Shown here piece by piece: positions 8,603-16,698 of a stretch of 64,000 nt of DNA. The DNA is taken from NCBI GenBank assembly GCA_947306425.1, contig CAMZGO010000001.1:124001-188000 (forward strand), written 5' to 3'. Source of the stretch: an uncultured Elusimicrobia bacterium (GTDB lineage: Bacteria; Elusimicrobiota; Elusimicrobia; Elusimicrobiales; Elusimicrobiaceae). The translations under genes were made by a program, and so were the position numbers. The notes beneath the pieces are model-generated. The model searched no databases, was not told the DNA's origin, and worked only from the letters and a program-made list of their open reading frames with translations. Within the stretch, counting starts at the first letter, position 1; each line of letters begins with the position of its first letter.

Positions 8603-9403
8603 CTATTTCTTTTTGGCAGCCGCTTGGGCAGCTTTAATGTTGGCTGCTTTAGAAGCAGACAATTTTTGCTGTTGTGCAACTGTCACATGTTTCTTAAATT
8701 TTGAGGTTTCCAAGACAGATACAATCGTACCCTTTGCACCAGGGACGGACCCTTTTAAGAAAATAAGATTATTTTTGGGGTCAACTTTAACAACTTCTAT
8801 CTTTGAAACTGTAGTTGTGGTAAAGCCATAATGACCGGCCATTCTTTGACCTGATAAAACTTTACCTAAAGAACGTCTTGAAGCAAGACCGCCCGGTGCT
8901 CTTTCTCTATCTGAAGCACCGTGGGATGCAGGCTGGCCTGCAAAGCCGTGCCTTTTCATAGCACCGGCAAAACCGCGGCCCTTAATTTTACCTTGGACGT
9001 CTACATAATCGCCTTCTTTAAAGATAGCGCCTAAATCAATAATTTGACCGACTTCAAAACCTGCAATATCGTTAACTCTGCATTCTTTAATATGTTTAAC
9101 CGGTTCTACACCGAGTTTTTTGAAGTTACCCAAGTCGGGCTTATTTAATTTGCTTTCTTTAACTGTACCGAAACCTAAAGCAACGGCTTTGTAACCGTCT
9201 TTTTCTTCGGTTCTGACTCTTACAACTTTACACGGCCCCGCTTTTACGACGGAAACGGCATTTAAATTGCCTTTTTCGTCAAATAATTGCGTCATACCTA
9301 ATTTTTCGCCTAACACGAAACGCAAGGTTGCAGGGGCTGTTTTAACGGCTGCCTTCGGGGCTTCTTGCACCGGGGCAGTTTGGTTATTTTCCTGTTCTGA
9401 CAT
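8603..9403 (-). CDS. rplC: 50S ribosomal protein L3, extended at both ends
   Basis: L3 is an early 23S rRNA binder near the peptidyl-transferase centre. The core is clear (GEKLGMTQLFDEKG, then GRGFAGAMKRHGFAGQPASHG and RAPGGLASRRSLGKV). At 266 aa it is about 55 longer than the usual ~209. The excess is an N-terminal segment of ~28 residues rich in Gln, Ala and Pro, and a C-terminal Lys/Ala tail. The start could lie further downstream, but no better Met precedes the core. Confidence 0.96.
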   Translation of the reverse strand: MSEQENNQTAPVQEAPKAAVKTAPATLRFVLGEKLGMTQLFDEKGNLNAVSVVKAGPCKVVRVRTEEKDGYKAVALGFGTVKESKLNKPDLGNFKKLGVEPVKHIKECRVNDIAGFEVGQIIDLGAIFKEGDYVDVQGKIKGRGFAGAMKRHGFAGQPASHGASDRERAPGGLASRRSLGKVLSGQRMAGHYGFTTTTVSKIEVVKVDPKNNLIFLKGSVPGAKGTIVSVLETSKFKKHVTVAQQQKLSASKAANIKAAQAAAKKK

Positions 9404-9533
9404 TTATTATTCCTTATTGTATGGCTGCATCATAAAATTTACTTTTGCAAACTTTACTGCATCACCTTAATTTTTACTGACGCAGAGTTCCACTGTTTTC
9501 TGCGCCTGCCTTAAAGGCACTAACTAAAAGCAA
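9404..9533 (-). promoter_or_regulatory. rpsJ-rplC spacer with two inverted repeats
   Basis: The 130-nt gap between rpsJ and rplC is the longest in the operon. It holds an inverted repeat CGCAGA/TCTGCG (9481-9504, 12-nt loop) and a compact palindrome GCCTTaAAGGC (9508-9518). Neither is followed by a U-run in the direction of transcription, so they are not intrinsic terminators. They could be processing sites or binding sites for a ribosomal-protein repressor. The assignment as regulatory is inference. Confidence 0.4.
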
Positions 9534-9881
9534 TTAATTGCTTTTTATTGCCACATCAACACCGGCTGGAAGATCTAATTTCATTAACTCATCAACGGTT
9601 TTTGGTGTGGGGCTCTTAAGATCAATCAAGCGTTTATGAATGCGCATTTCAAACTGCTCTCTGGATTTTTTATCAGTATGCGGTGAACGAAGCACCGTAT
9701 ATTTTCTGATTTTTACAGGGAGTAATACAGGCCCGGCAACAATGGCACCTGTTTTTTTAGCAGTTTCTACGATTCTGGTAACAGAGTTGTCTAACATTCT
9801 GTAATCATAAGAGCGAAGTTTAATGCGGATCTTTTCTTGACCGCTTAACTTTGCTGTTTTTTTGGTTTGTTTTTCTGCCAT
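9534..9881 (-). CDS. rpsJ: 30S ribosomal protein S10 (NusE)
   Basis: S10 is a 30S head protein and, as NusE, joins NusB/NusG in antitermination complexes. The core [18 protein letters not shown] and [23 protein letters not shown] is standard. It is 115 aa against the usual 102-103 because of a 12-residue basic N-terminal extension. It opens the S10 operon: the promoter at 10076-10105 lies upstream, with a leader of about 190 nt. Confidence 0.96.
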   Translation of the reverse strand: MAEKQTKKTAKLSGQEKIRIKLRSYDYRMLDNSVTRIVETAKKTGAIVAGPVLLPVKIRKYTVLRSPHTDKKSREQFEMRIHKRLIDLKSPTPKTVDELMKLDLPAGVDVAIKSN

Positions 9882-10075
9882 AAATTTCCTTTCAAAAAAT
9901 CTTTTTCTGCTTTAATTTTACCGTCGTAACTTAACGCGGTAAAAGCACCCAGCCCACACTATCTCTGTGAGGACTGCTTGCCGCAAACACTTCCACTTAG
10001 TACAATAAAAATTATACCAAATTTAGAAGACCTTTGCCCCCAGTATCAAACTGACTTAGGAACTTAGATATTAAA

Positions 10076-10105
10076 ATTATAGCAAAAAATAATCTATTGT
10101 GTCAA
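10076..10105 (-). promoter_or_regulatory. Sigma-70 promoter of the S10-spc operon
   Basis: On the minus strand a perfect TTGACA (10105-10100) is followed after 18 nt by a perfect TATAAT (10081-10076). Transcription would start near 10069, giving an untranslated leader of about 188 nt before rpsJ. A second TATAAT (10016-10011) inside the leader has no good -35. The 285-nt gap 9882-10166 holds nothing else I can identify. The promoter is 62 nt beyond the end of the Wzc-type kinase gene, with no terminator seen between, so some read-through is possible. Confidence 0.8.
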
Positions 10106-10166
10106 ATAAAATCAATAGTTTGTACTTTTTATTTTTAGCCGGCAGAAAATAGTAACTGTAAATTAC

Positions 10167-11864
10167 CTATTTAGCATCGTTGTAGTAGCTTTTATAGTAC
10201 CCATACTCATCATAAGGCGTACCAGATTGATGACAATCATTTATTACACAACCAACAACCTTAATATTGGCTTGTTTCATACGTTCTAAAGCAAATTTAG
10301 CACTTTTAACTGAAGTCTTACCTTGCCTGACTGTAAATATTGTCTTATCTACAATCTGCCCCCAAAGGAAAGCATCGGCAACGGGCAAAGATGCGGGGCA
10401 GTCAATTAAAACTAAATCATAAGAACTGATTAAATTTTCAATAAATTCTTTCAAAATAGACGTGCTTAAAAGTTCCGAAGAATTTGCAGGGCGCGCACCG
10501 GACGTTAAAACGAATAGGTCTTTAACATCTGTCTTTTGAATATTCTTTTTTGCACCTTCCAAAGTTTGGTCCTCAGTCCATAAAGAACTTAAACCCTTTT
10601 CATTTGAGAGTTTGAAAATCCTATGCAAACGGCCTCTTCTTAAATCACCGTCAATTAATAAAACTTTTTTACCTACCTGTGCGAATGCGGTAGCTAAAGA
10701 AGAAGATAAGAAAGATTTTCCTTCTCCTTGTAAAGAACTTGTTATAAGCAAACTTTTTAATTTACCGGCATTAAGCGAGAAACTGAGCATAGTACGAATA
10801 TTTCTGATATTTTCAGCAGTCAAAACATTACCTTCTTTAAGCATTATGCGGTAATCTTCAAAACCTTTTCTTTGTTTTTCGTGCGGAACGAAACCTAGCA
10901 AAGGTAATTTCAAAATATCCTCAATCTCTTTAGAGGACTTTATTGTCTGATTCAAAAACTCCGCCAACAAACTAAAAATTACACCTAAAATTAAACCCGC
11001 TGCTAAGCCGATTGCAATATTTATCAATTTACGGGGCATATAGGGCTTTTCAGGAATAATGGCTTCATCAATAATTCTAACATTGTTTGCTGAAAATTGT
11101 CCTGATAAATCAATCTTAATACTTTGTAACAAACGCTTTGTTTCTCTATCAATAATTTGTTGTATGGAAGCAAGTTGTTTTTTAAGTGAAATAACTTCAG
11201 GGTGTTGGTCCGTGTATTTGCCTAATAAACGTGAAAGTTCACTTGATTTTGTAAGTTCTTGATTTTTTAAGCCCTTAATAAAATCACTGTTAACAACTTG
11301 CGGTAAAGAATTTAAAAGTTCTTGCTGTTCCGGGCTTTGCTCGGTACTTTCTAAAGCGGTTATTACTTCCCCCGCCATGGAAAGACGATTCTTGATGTTT
11401 TGTTCTGCAAAAGACTTTGCTAAATAATTTGTAATTTTTGTTGAAAGCCGGTTATCATAAGAAGTTACTGTGATTTCCACTAAACGCGAACGTGTTATCG
11501 GGGATACAGTTAAACTTTTTTTAAGAGTTTTCCACCCTGTTGAAAATTCAGGTACTTCCGCTAAATTTAAATCTTTGTAAACTTTCTCAAGTAAGGTTTT
11601 TGATTCTAAAAGTTTATATTGTGTTCTGTAATAGTCTTCATCACTGGTCCAAGAACCAAAGGAAATCTGTTCTATACGGCCGGAATTTTCCCTATCAATC
11701 ATCATCAATACTGTTGATTTATAGCGCGGCTGAATTAGTACATTTGCCAAAATTGCCCCAATTAAACCCAAAAACACCATAAAAACAATTAAGCGCCAAT
11801 GCTTTAAAAGGGCTTGGAAATAAAAGGAAAAATCAATATTTTCTTCTTGCTGTATCTCGTTCAT
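10167..11864 (-). CDS. Wzc-type polysaccharide co-polymerase / bacterial tyrosine kinase
   Basis: This inner-membrane protein controls capsule or exopolysaccharide chain length and autophosphorylates on tyrosines. The N-terminal Wzz domain has a first membrane helix near residues 30-50, a long periplasmic part with coiled-coil tendency, and a second helix near 280-300. The cytoplasmic BY-kinase domain shows Walker A (SLQGEGKSF), Walker A' (LLIDGDLRRGR) and Walker B (LVLIDCPAS). The C-terminus has a tyrosine cluster (YDEYGYYKSYY), the expected phosphorylation site. I placed the start at ATG 11864; an in-frame GTG at 11870 directly after the upstream TAG is the alternative. Confidence 0.9.
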   Translation of the reverse strand: MNEIQQEENIDFSFYFQALLKHWRLIVFMVFLGLIGAILANVLIQPRYKSTVLMMIDRENSGRIEQISFGSWTSDEDYYRTQYKLLESKTLLEKVYKDLNLAEVPEFSTGWKTLKKSLTVSPITRSRLVEITVTSYDNRLSTKITNYLAKSFAEQNIKNRLSMAGEVITALESTEQSPEQQELLNSLPQVVNSDFIKGLKNQELTKSSELSRLLGKYTDQHPEVISLKKQLASIQQIIDRETKRLLQSIKIDLSGQFSANNVRIIDEAIIPEKPYMPRKLINIAIGLAAGLILGVIFSLLAEFLNQTIKSSKEIEDILKLPLLGFVPHEKQRKGFEDYRIMLKEGNVLTAENIRNIRTMLSFSLNAGKLKSLLITSSLQGEGKSFLSSSLATAFAQVGKKVLLIDGDLRRGRLHRIFKLSNEKGLSSLWTEDQTLEGAKKNIQKTDVKDLFVLTSGARPANSSELLSTSILKEFIENLISSYDLVLIDCPASLPVADAFLWGQIVDKTIFTVRQGKTSVKSAKFALERMKQANIKVVGCVINDCHQSGTPYDEYGYYKSYYNDAK

Positions 11865-11870
11865 AAACAC

Positions 11871-12515
11871 CTAAAATAAACTTTGTGGCACAAAAACAAC
11901 ATCCGCCGGTTTTAGTGGGACATCATATTGTTTATTCCCTTCTTTGGTAATTTGCGAAACATCTACTTCTATTGATCTTTGTACCCCGTTTTCCATACGC
12001 AGAATTTTTACTTTTGAAATTGCTGCCACATCAGTAAAACCTCCGGCAGAGGTTATGGCTTCAAGCAAGGTCATTGTTTTTTCCGGTGTAATTGATATGG
12101 AAGACGGTTTTTTTACTTGCCCCAAAACATAAACAGTTTTATTCGCATATTCTTTTATTAAAAATGAAACGGACGGTGTTTTGAGGTAAGATTGCAAAGC
12201 CCTTTCAAGTTTATTTTCTGCTTCGCTAACTGTCAATCCTGCAATTTTGACATTCCCAATCAAAGGAAAAGTTATAGAACCATTAGTGGAAATCCTTAAG
12301 GTTCTTTCCATATCATTCTCTTTATAAACCTTTATTTCCACCAAATCACCCGCTTGAAGAAGATAATCTTGTGAACTTTTTAAATTTCTTATTTCTTTTG
12401 CAATTTCTTGACTGGAAATAATATTATTGTTTTGCTTGACGGAGTTTTTTCCGATGCATCCTGCAAAAAACAATGAAATAACAACAATTATTAGTAGTTT
12501 TCCTTTACCTGACAT
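11871..12515 (-). CDS. Wza-like polysaccharide export lipoprotein
   Basis: A 214-aa lipoprotein with signal peptide and lipobox (LFFAGC). The polysaccharide-biosynthesis/export domain follows (YLLQAGDLVEIKVY, then LRISTNGSITFPLIGNVKIAG), then one SLBB-like segment (VYVLGQVKKPSSISI). It should form the outer-membrane or periplasmic export conduit that works with the Wzc-type kinase, whose gene starts right after it. It is shorter than E. coli Wza (about 380 aa) and lacks the C-terminal outer-membrane helix region, as in many minimal Wza proteins. Confidence 0.85.
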   Translation of the reverse strand: MSGKGKLLIIVVISLFFAGCIGKNSVKQNNNIISSQEIAKEIRNLKSSQDYLLQAGDLVEIKVYKENDMERTLRISTNGSITFPLIGNVKIAGLTVSEAENKLERALQSYLKTPSVSFLIKEYANKTVYVLGQVKKPSSISITPEKTMTLLEAITSAGGFTDVAAISKVKILRMENGVQRSIEVDVSQITKEGNKQYDVPLKPADVVFVPQSLF

Positions 12516-12532
12516 ACTTAAATTATACTAAA

Positions 12533-14137
12533 TTATTTAGTTAAAAGGAAAAATCTGGAAAGAGTTATATCCTTTGGATATTGCTTCAAATAAAACGCTG
12601 CTATACGGTGAATATCTTCTTTAATTTCTTGACGTTCTTCTTCTGTTGTATTTTCGCTTTTTAACATTTTGTATTTTCCGTTCAGCGCATGTTTAATGTA
12701 AATCGGAGATGGATAATAATGCACGCTCCTACTTAATTCTTGTGCTTGAATTCTGGGGGCAAATTGTTTTACAAAAATAAAATTGCGCCAAGCCCGCACA
12801 TATTGGAAATTATACATAAGCAAGACACCAGCAAGAAAAAATAAAATTATTTTGACAGCCAAAGGTATACACACTTTCGTCACTTTTGAATTAAAAGAAA
12901 CCGAACTTACAAAAGCCAATAAGAAAAAGAATAATATAGCACAAGCCGGTAAATGAAAAGGAAAATCAACCAAACCGGTAAAACAAAATCCGGATAAAGC
13001 CGCACATACAATAAATAACCTTAATTGTTTTTTTGTTTCCAAACCTTTAAAATTTTGTACTATTCTAAAAATTATCAGTCCGATAAAGCCAAAAATTATT
13101 ACCCCTGCAACATACCCAAAACTTAACAATAATTCAAGCCAATCATTATGTAAATAACGGGGGAATGTTTTTAGCGCAAAAGGTATATAAGCATCAATTG
13201 CAGCACTAAAAGCATCAAAACCAACACCGGTAAAAGGGAAATCTTCTAACATATCTAAAGCAGTTTTATAAAGTGTTAACCTTGCAGTATCAGACCCTGT
13301 CCAAAAATCCCTAAGGCCAAGGGCTGTGCTGTGTGTAATTATAAAATGAATTAGAATCATAAATATTAAAGCAGAAACAGTTAAATAAAGTATCTTCTTT
13401 TTCGTGTTCCTAAACAAATGAAGAAAACACAACACACATAAAACAAACAAACCTAAAACAAGAGCAATTACACCTCCGCGTGAATGTGCAAAAAATATAC
13501 TTATAAACAAAATCACACTACAAATACATGCCCAAATATTTCTATTAGGCCACCGTTCATTTTTAGTTAAAATAAAACGCGGTAACCAAACAAGTAAAGA
13601 TATAAAAAATGCCGTCATTACAAATTGAGCCCCGTGATTCCTGCTTGTGAAAGGGCCAAAAGCAGAACTGATTTTAATATCCGTAAAAAATTCTATAAAC
13701 TCCGTCCTGAAACTTATACTTACCAAAGCCGTTATTACGGCATTTATAGTTATTATAACTGCAAGAGCCTTAATTTCTTTGCTTCGCTGTAACACTTGGG
13801 TTAATGCGAAATATAGCATAGCCAAAGAAAATAATAAAGATAAACCTTCCAAGGAATAATATTTGCATAAAGTAAATGGGAAATAGGCGGGTTTTTGTAA
13901 AAAATTATGTTGATTTAAAAGTTGTAAAAAAGCAAGAAATATTATTATAACAAGTAAAGATATAATTGCCTTTGACACTGAAGTTAAAACAAATTCCCGC
14001 CTTTTAAACAAGATAAAAAAAGCAAAGCACAAGCAAGACAAATTGAAAGTAAAAAGCCCCCACGGTTCGCTTCCCCCAAAAGCAAGCGGCGTAAGCAAAG
14101 TAAGAAAGGCAAAAAATAAATAATAGCCATACTTCAT
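12533..14137 (-). CDS. O-antigen ligase / polymerase-like membrane protein
   Basis: A 534-aa polytopic membrane protein with about 11-12 hydrophobic helices. Its Wzy_C (O-antigen ligase) region includes FFAHSRGGVIALVLGLF and the following periplasmic loop with DTARLTLYKTALDMLEDFP and GVGFDAFSAAIDAY. It is first in a three-gene unit with the Wza-like and Wzc-like genes, 17 nt upstream of the former. It probably polymerises or ligates the exported glycan; ligase and Wzy polymerase cannot be told apart from sequence alone. No clear Shine-Dalgarno precedes the ATG. Confidence 0.75.
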   Translation of the reverse strand: MKYGYYLFFAFLTLLTPLAFGGSEPWGLFTFNLSCLCFAFFILFKRREFVLTSVSKAIISLLVIIIFLAFLQLLNQHNFLQKPAYFPFTLCKYYSLEGLSLLFSLAMLYFALTQVLQRSKEIKALAVIITINAVITALVSISFRTEFIEFFTDIKISSAFGPFTSRNHGAQFVMTAFFISLLVWLPRFILTKNERWPNRNIWACICSVILFISIFFAHSRGGVIALVLGLFVLCVLCFLHLFRNTKKKILYLTVSALIFMILIHFIITHSTALGLRDFWTGSDTARLTLYKTALDMLEDFPFTGVGFDAFSAAIDAYIPFALKTFPRYLHNDWLELLLSFGYVAGVIIFGFIGLIIFRIVQNFKGLETKKQLRLFIVCAALSGFCFTGLVDFPFHLPACAILFFFLLAFVSSVSFNSKVTKVCIPLAVKIILFFLAGVLLMYNFQYVRAWRNFIFVKQFAPRIQAQELSRSVHYYPSPIYIKHALNGKYKMLKSENTTEEERQEIKEDIHRIAAFYLKQYPKDITLSRFFLLTK

Positions 14138-14219
14138 AGATTTATTTTATAAAATTTAGTATTACTTTTGTTTGATTTTTGAAAGATAAGCAAACTTTTA
14201 ATTCTAAGGAAAGTATTTT

Positions 14220-14248
14220 TTGTCAAATATCTCTAAATTTGGTAAAAT
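14220..14248 (+). promoter_or_regulatory. Promoter of tRNA-Leu
   Basis: TTGTCA (14220-14225) and TAAAAT (14243-14248) are separated by exactly 17 nt. The predicted start near 14255 is about 12 nt before the mature tRNA 5' end, a normal tRNA leader length. Confidence 0.7.
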
Positions 14249-14266
14249 AAATTGTTGAGTTTATTT

Positions 14267-14350
14267 GCTGGGGTGCTGGAACTGGTATACAGGATAGTCT
14301 CAAAAACTATTGCCCACACGGGCTTAGGGGTTCGAGTCCCCTCCCCAGTA
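14267..14350 (+). tRNA. tRNA-Leu (anticodon CAA)
   Basis: The 84-nt class II tRNA folds with acceptor GCTGGGG/CCCCAGT, D-arm, anticodon stem ATAGT/ACTAT with loop CTCAAAA (anticodon CAA, reads UUG), a long variable arm (GCCC/GGGC) and T-arm AGGGG-TTCGAGT-CCCCT. The discriminator is A and CCA is not encoded. Pair 1:72 is G-U rather than G-C. An intrinsic terminator follows at once. Confidence 0.95.
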
Positions 14351-14359
14351 AAAAATATA

Positions 14360-14386
14360 AACCTGCCTTTTGGCAGGTTTTTATTT
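14360..14386 (+). terminator. Intrinsic terminator after tRNA-Leu
   Basis: AACCTGCC-TTTT-GGCAGGTT forms an 8-bp stem with a 4-nt loop, followed by a T-rich run, just 10 nt after the tRNA. Confidence 0.85.
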
Positions 14387-14588
14387 TTTCTGTGGAAAGC
14401 AAGCAAACTGCTTTGCTTGCGTGGGGACGAGAAGGCCGGAGCCATATGCGAGTTTGAGTTTATGCAAAGCATAAACGAAAGGCGAGCATGGCGAGGCGGG
14501 GTCGCGAGCGGCGAGGGTCACCGAGCCGACTTGTGACCGAGTCCCTTTTGGCAGGTTTTTATTTTTTCTGTGGGAAGCAAGCAAACTG
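14366..14588. repeat. 45-bp direct repeat flanking a GC-rich 133-bp segment next to tRNA-Leu
   Basis: Bases 14366-14410 and 14544-14588 are identical except for one position (GTGGAAAGC against GTGGGAAGC). The first copy begins inside the tRNA-Leu terminator hairpin; the second repeats the hairpin's right arm and T-run without the left arm. The 133 bp between is much richer in G+C than its surroundings and contains palindromes (TTTATGC/GCATAAA and GGTCAC/GTGACC). It has no credible gene. The 364-nt gap 14351-14714 otherwise holds only the AT-rich region in front of the permease gene. Confidence 0.75.
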
Positions 14589-14714
14589 TGATGGCACAGC
14601 TCCCCTCTTCTTTACTCACGCAAAAATAAACAAAAAAGAACCAATAAAACTTTCGCTTGGCTAAATATTATAAAAATGCTATTCTTTATACTATAATTGT
14701 GTGGGGAGATCAAA

Positions 14715-15737
14715 ATGCAAAACGAAAAAACAAATTCTTTACTTGAAAAATATGCACCTGTTAACAATATTTGCTTAATGATTCTTGCAGCGACAGCCAT
14801 AACCGCAATGCTTGTTTATGCAAAAGTAGTATTATTACCTTTTATGCTTGCTGTATTTATTTCAATGGTATCAAACACTATCGCAAATTGGTTAAATAAG
14901 AAGTTAAAGTTATCAAAAGCGTTGGCGCTTGGGGTAACCTTGATGGTGTTTATTGGTTTTATATTTGTTTCCGTTTTATTTATTTCTAATTCCATAGAAA
15001 GTTTTATTAGCAGTGCTGATATTTATTCAAAAAAATTAACAGATGTTCTTGATTGGTCCCTTACCTATTTACAAAAAATCGGTATCAAAGCAGATGAAGC
15101 CCTTTTACTTGAATATGCGCGCGAAATACCTGTAATGAATATGATTCAAAAGATGGGCAGTAATATTTTTTCTTTATTTTCAAATGCTTTTTTGGTGGCT
15201 TTGTTTTTAGTGTTTATGTTTTTGGGCAGAGGCCAAAACGGAAGTCCTTTTATATCGGCGGTAGAAAAAAATATTTCTTACTACTTAATTGTTAAAATTG
15301 GTATTTCAGTACTTGCAGCGGTTTGTGTTTGGTTTGTTTTATATGTACTCAATACGGAACTTGCTTCAATGTTTGCTTTACTTACTTTTTTGCTAAACTT
15401 TATCCCGAATATCGGCCCTAGTATCGCAACCGTTTTACCTTTGCCGGTATTATTTTTACAGTATGGTTTTGATTGGCATTTACTTCTTGCCTTAATTTTG
15501 ATGTTTGTAATTCACTTTATAGTCGGAAATATTTTGGAAACAAAATGGCTTGGCAAAAGTATGGATTTAAACCCGATTGTCGTTATCGGAAGTTTAATTT
15601 TCTGGGCTTTGGTTTGGGGTGTTATGGGGGCCTTGCTTGCAGTACCGCTAACGGTAATTCTAAAAATGATTTTGGAGAAATCTGAAAACACCAAACCGCT
15701 TTCAGATTTTATGTCCGGCAAGAAAAAAGTTAAATAG
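14715..15737 (+). CDS. AI-2E family (PerM-like) membrane transporter
   Basis: A 340-aa protein with about 8 hydrophobic helices. The family signature lies near the C-terminal third (FLLNFIPNIGPSIATVLPLP, then NPIVVIGSLIFWALVWGVMGALLAVPLT). Substrates of the family vary (AI-2 export, Na+/H+ exchange), so the function here is unknown. I chose ATG 14715 because GGGGAG lies 8 nt upstream; an in-frame TTG at 14697 is a weaker option. A TATAAT at 14692-14697 suggests a promoter giving a very short leader. Confidence 0.85.
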   Translation: MQNEKTNSLLEKYAPVNNICLMILAATAITAMLVYAKVVLLPFMLAVFISMVSNTIANWLNKKLKLSKALALGVTLMVFIGFIFVSVLFISNSIESFISSADIYSKKLTDVLDWSLTYLQKIGIKADEALLLEYAREIPVMNMIQKMGSNIFSLFSNAFLVALFLVFMFLGRGQNGSPFISAVEKNISYYLIVKIGISVLAAVCVWFVLYVLNTELASMFALLTFLLNFIPNIGPSIATVLPLPVLFLQYGFDWHLLLALILMFVIHFIVGNILETKWLGKSMDLNPIVVIGSLIFWALVWGVMGALLAVPLTVILKMILEKSENTKPLSDFMSGKKKVK

Positions 15738-15827
15738 TTTCTATAAAAAACTTTTCCTTAAATTAATTATATTTTTTGACCATTAGGATTATTGTTTCAT
15801 TTCCTCGTCGTGGGGTTAAATTACCCC

Positions 15828-15858
15828 TTGACAACGTTTTTTTTTTTTTTTCTACAAT
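15828..15858 (+). promoter_or_regulatory. Pilin promoter with T15 tract in its spacer
   Basis: TTGACA (15828-15833) and TACAAT (15853-15858) are separated by 19 nt, of which 15 are an uninterrupted T run (15837-15851). An inverted repeat, GGGGTtaaatTACCCC (15811-15826), abuts the -35. The same design occurs before the pilins at 35229 and 57302. Confidence 0.65.
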
Positions 15859-15913
15859 ATTAATATAGCTAAATTAAAAATGCTGTAAAAATAAAATATG
15901 GAGAATTAAATAT

Positions 15914-16363
15914 ATGAATAAAAAAGGTTTTACTTTACTTGAACTTTTAGTTGTAGTTTTAATTATCGGTATACTTGCAGCTATTGCTTTACCGCAATAT
16001 AAAAAGGCAGTATTAAAAAGCAAATTTGCCACAATTAAAGATAAAACCCGTGCAATTTATGAGGCCGAACAAAGATATTATTTAGTAAATGATAGATATA
16101 CAACAAATTGGAATGACCTTGATATAAAAGTTAATAACAATAATTGTACTATTAATGCTCCATACAGTTATATTTTATGTTCATTAACAGATAAACAAAA
16201 CAAAGTTATATTACAATACTTAGTTATACCACAAACACAACAAAGAAGATGTGATGCTTGGCCCGGAGACAGAAATTCTTTAACAAATCAAATATGTCAA
16301 ATAGAAACAGGGAAAAATACACCATATCAACAATGTGGTACCTATTGTATGTATTATTACTAA
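15914..16363 (+). CDS. Type IV pilin-like protein
   Basis: A 149-aa pilin/pseudopilin. A four-residue leader with KKG precedes the processing site before Phe, then comes TLLELLVVVLIIGILAAIALPQY, with the conserved Glu at mature position 5. Four Cys in the second half could form disulfides. A Shine-Dalgarno (GGAGA) lies upstream. It stands alone, with no pilus-assembly genes nearby. Three paralogs sit elsewhere in the window (35229, 52300, 57302) and share the N-terminal half and promoter type. Structural pilin or minor pseudopilin cannot be decided. Confidence 0.9.
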   Translation: MNKKGFTLLELLVVVLIIGILAAIALPQYKKAVLKSKFATIKDKTRAIYEAEQRYYLVNDRYTTNWNDLDIKVNNNNCTINAPYSYILCSLTDKQNKVILQYLVIPQTQQRRCDAWPGDRNSLTNQICQIETGKNTPYQQCGTYCMYYY

Positions 16364-16698
16364 CCTACAAAAAACTTTTTCCGGTTAAAGTTTTTATAAT
16401 AATTTTATAAGTGCCTTTCTTTTATTCCCCTCACCCTTTGCCGTTTTATTTTTGCTTTGCAAAAATAATAAAGGGCGGAGGGTGGATTGCACGGTTGTAT
16501 CGTGCAAGACGAGTGGGGGTTATTTAAATACAATAAATTTCCGTCCCTTTTGTTTACTAATAAGGTACCCCCCTCTTGCCCTACGGGCTTTCTCCCGCCC
16601 ATTTTTTACATAGATAACGAACGTAAAAAATGGGTGGCGACAATAAAGGAATAACTCTTAAAAATATTATTAACTTATAAAAAACTTTTTCCGGTTAA
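16361..16698. repeat. 28-bp direct repeats bracketing a hairpin-rich 282-bp spacer
   Basis: Bases 16361-16388 and 16671-16698 match at 26 of 28 positions (core AAAAAACTTTTTCCGGTTAA). The left copy starts at the pilin stop codon; the right copy overlaps the end of deoB. The segment between has three strong inverted repeats: TATTTTTGC/GCAAAAATA (16449-16469), TTGCACG/CGTGCAA (16487-16507) and CCCATTTTTTAC/GTAAAAAATGGG (about 16598-16634). I see no gene in this 311-nt gap. It looks like an inserted, non-coding repeat element. Confidence 0.6.

Noticed and set aside
10011-10016. Second promoter for the S10 operon
   Set aside because: A perfect -10 is present but no acceptable -35 at 16-18 nt; not counted as a separate feature.
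14233-14584. Three open frames over the tRNA-Leu terminator and the GC-rich segment
   Set aside because: They run through the tRNA, its terminator and a repeat, have no ribosome-binding site and no recognisable protein character.
14366-14588. CRISPR array or tRNA-type attachment site
   Set aside because: There are only two repeat copies with a 133-bp gap, and the tRNA 3' end itself is not duplicated.
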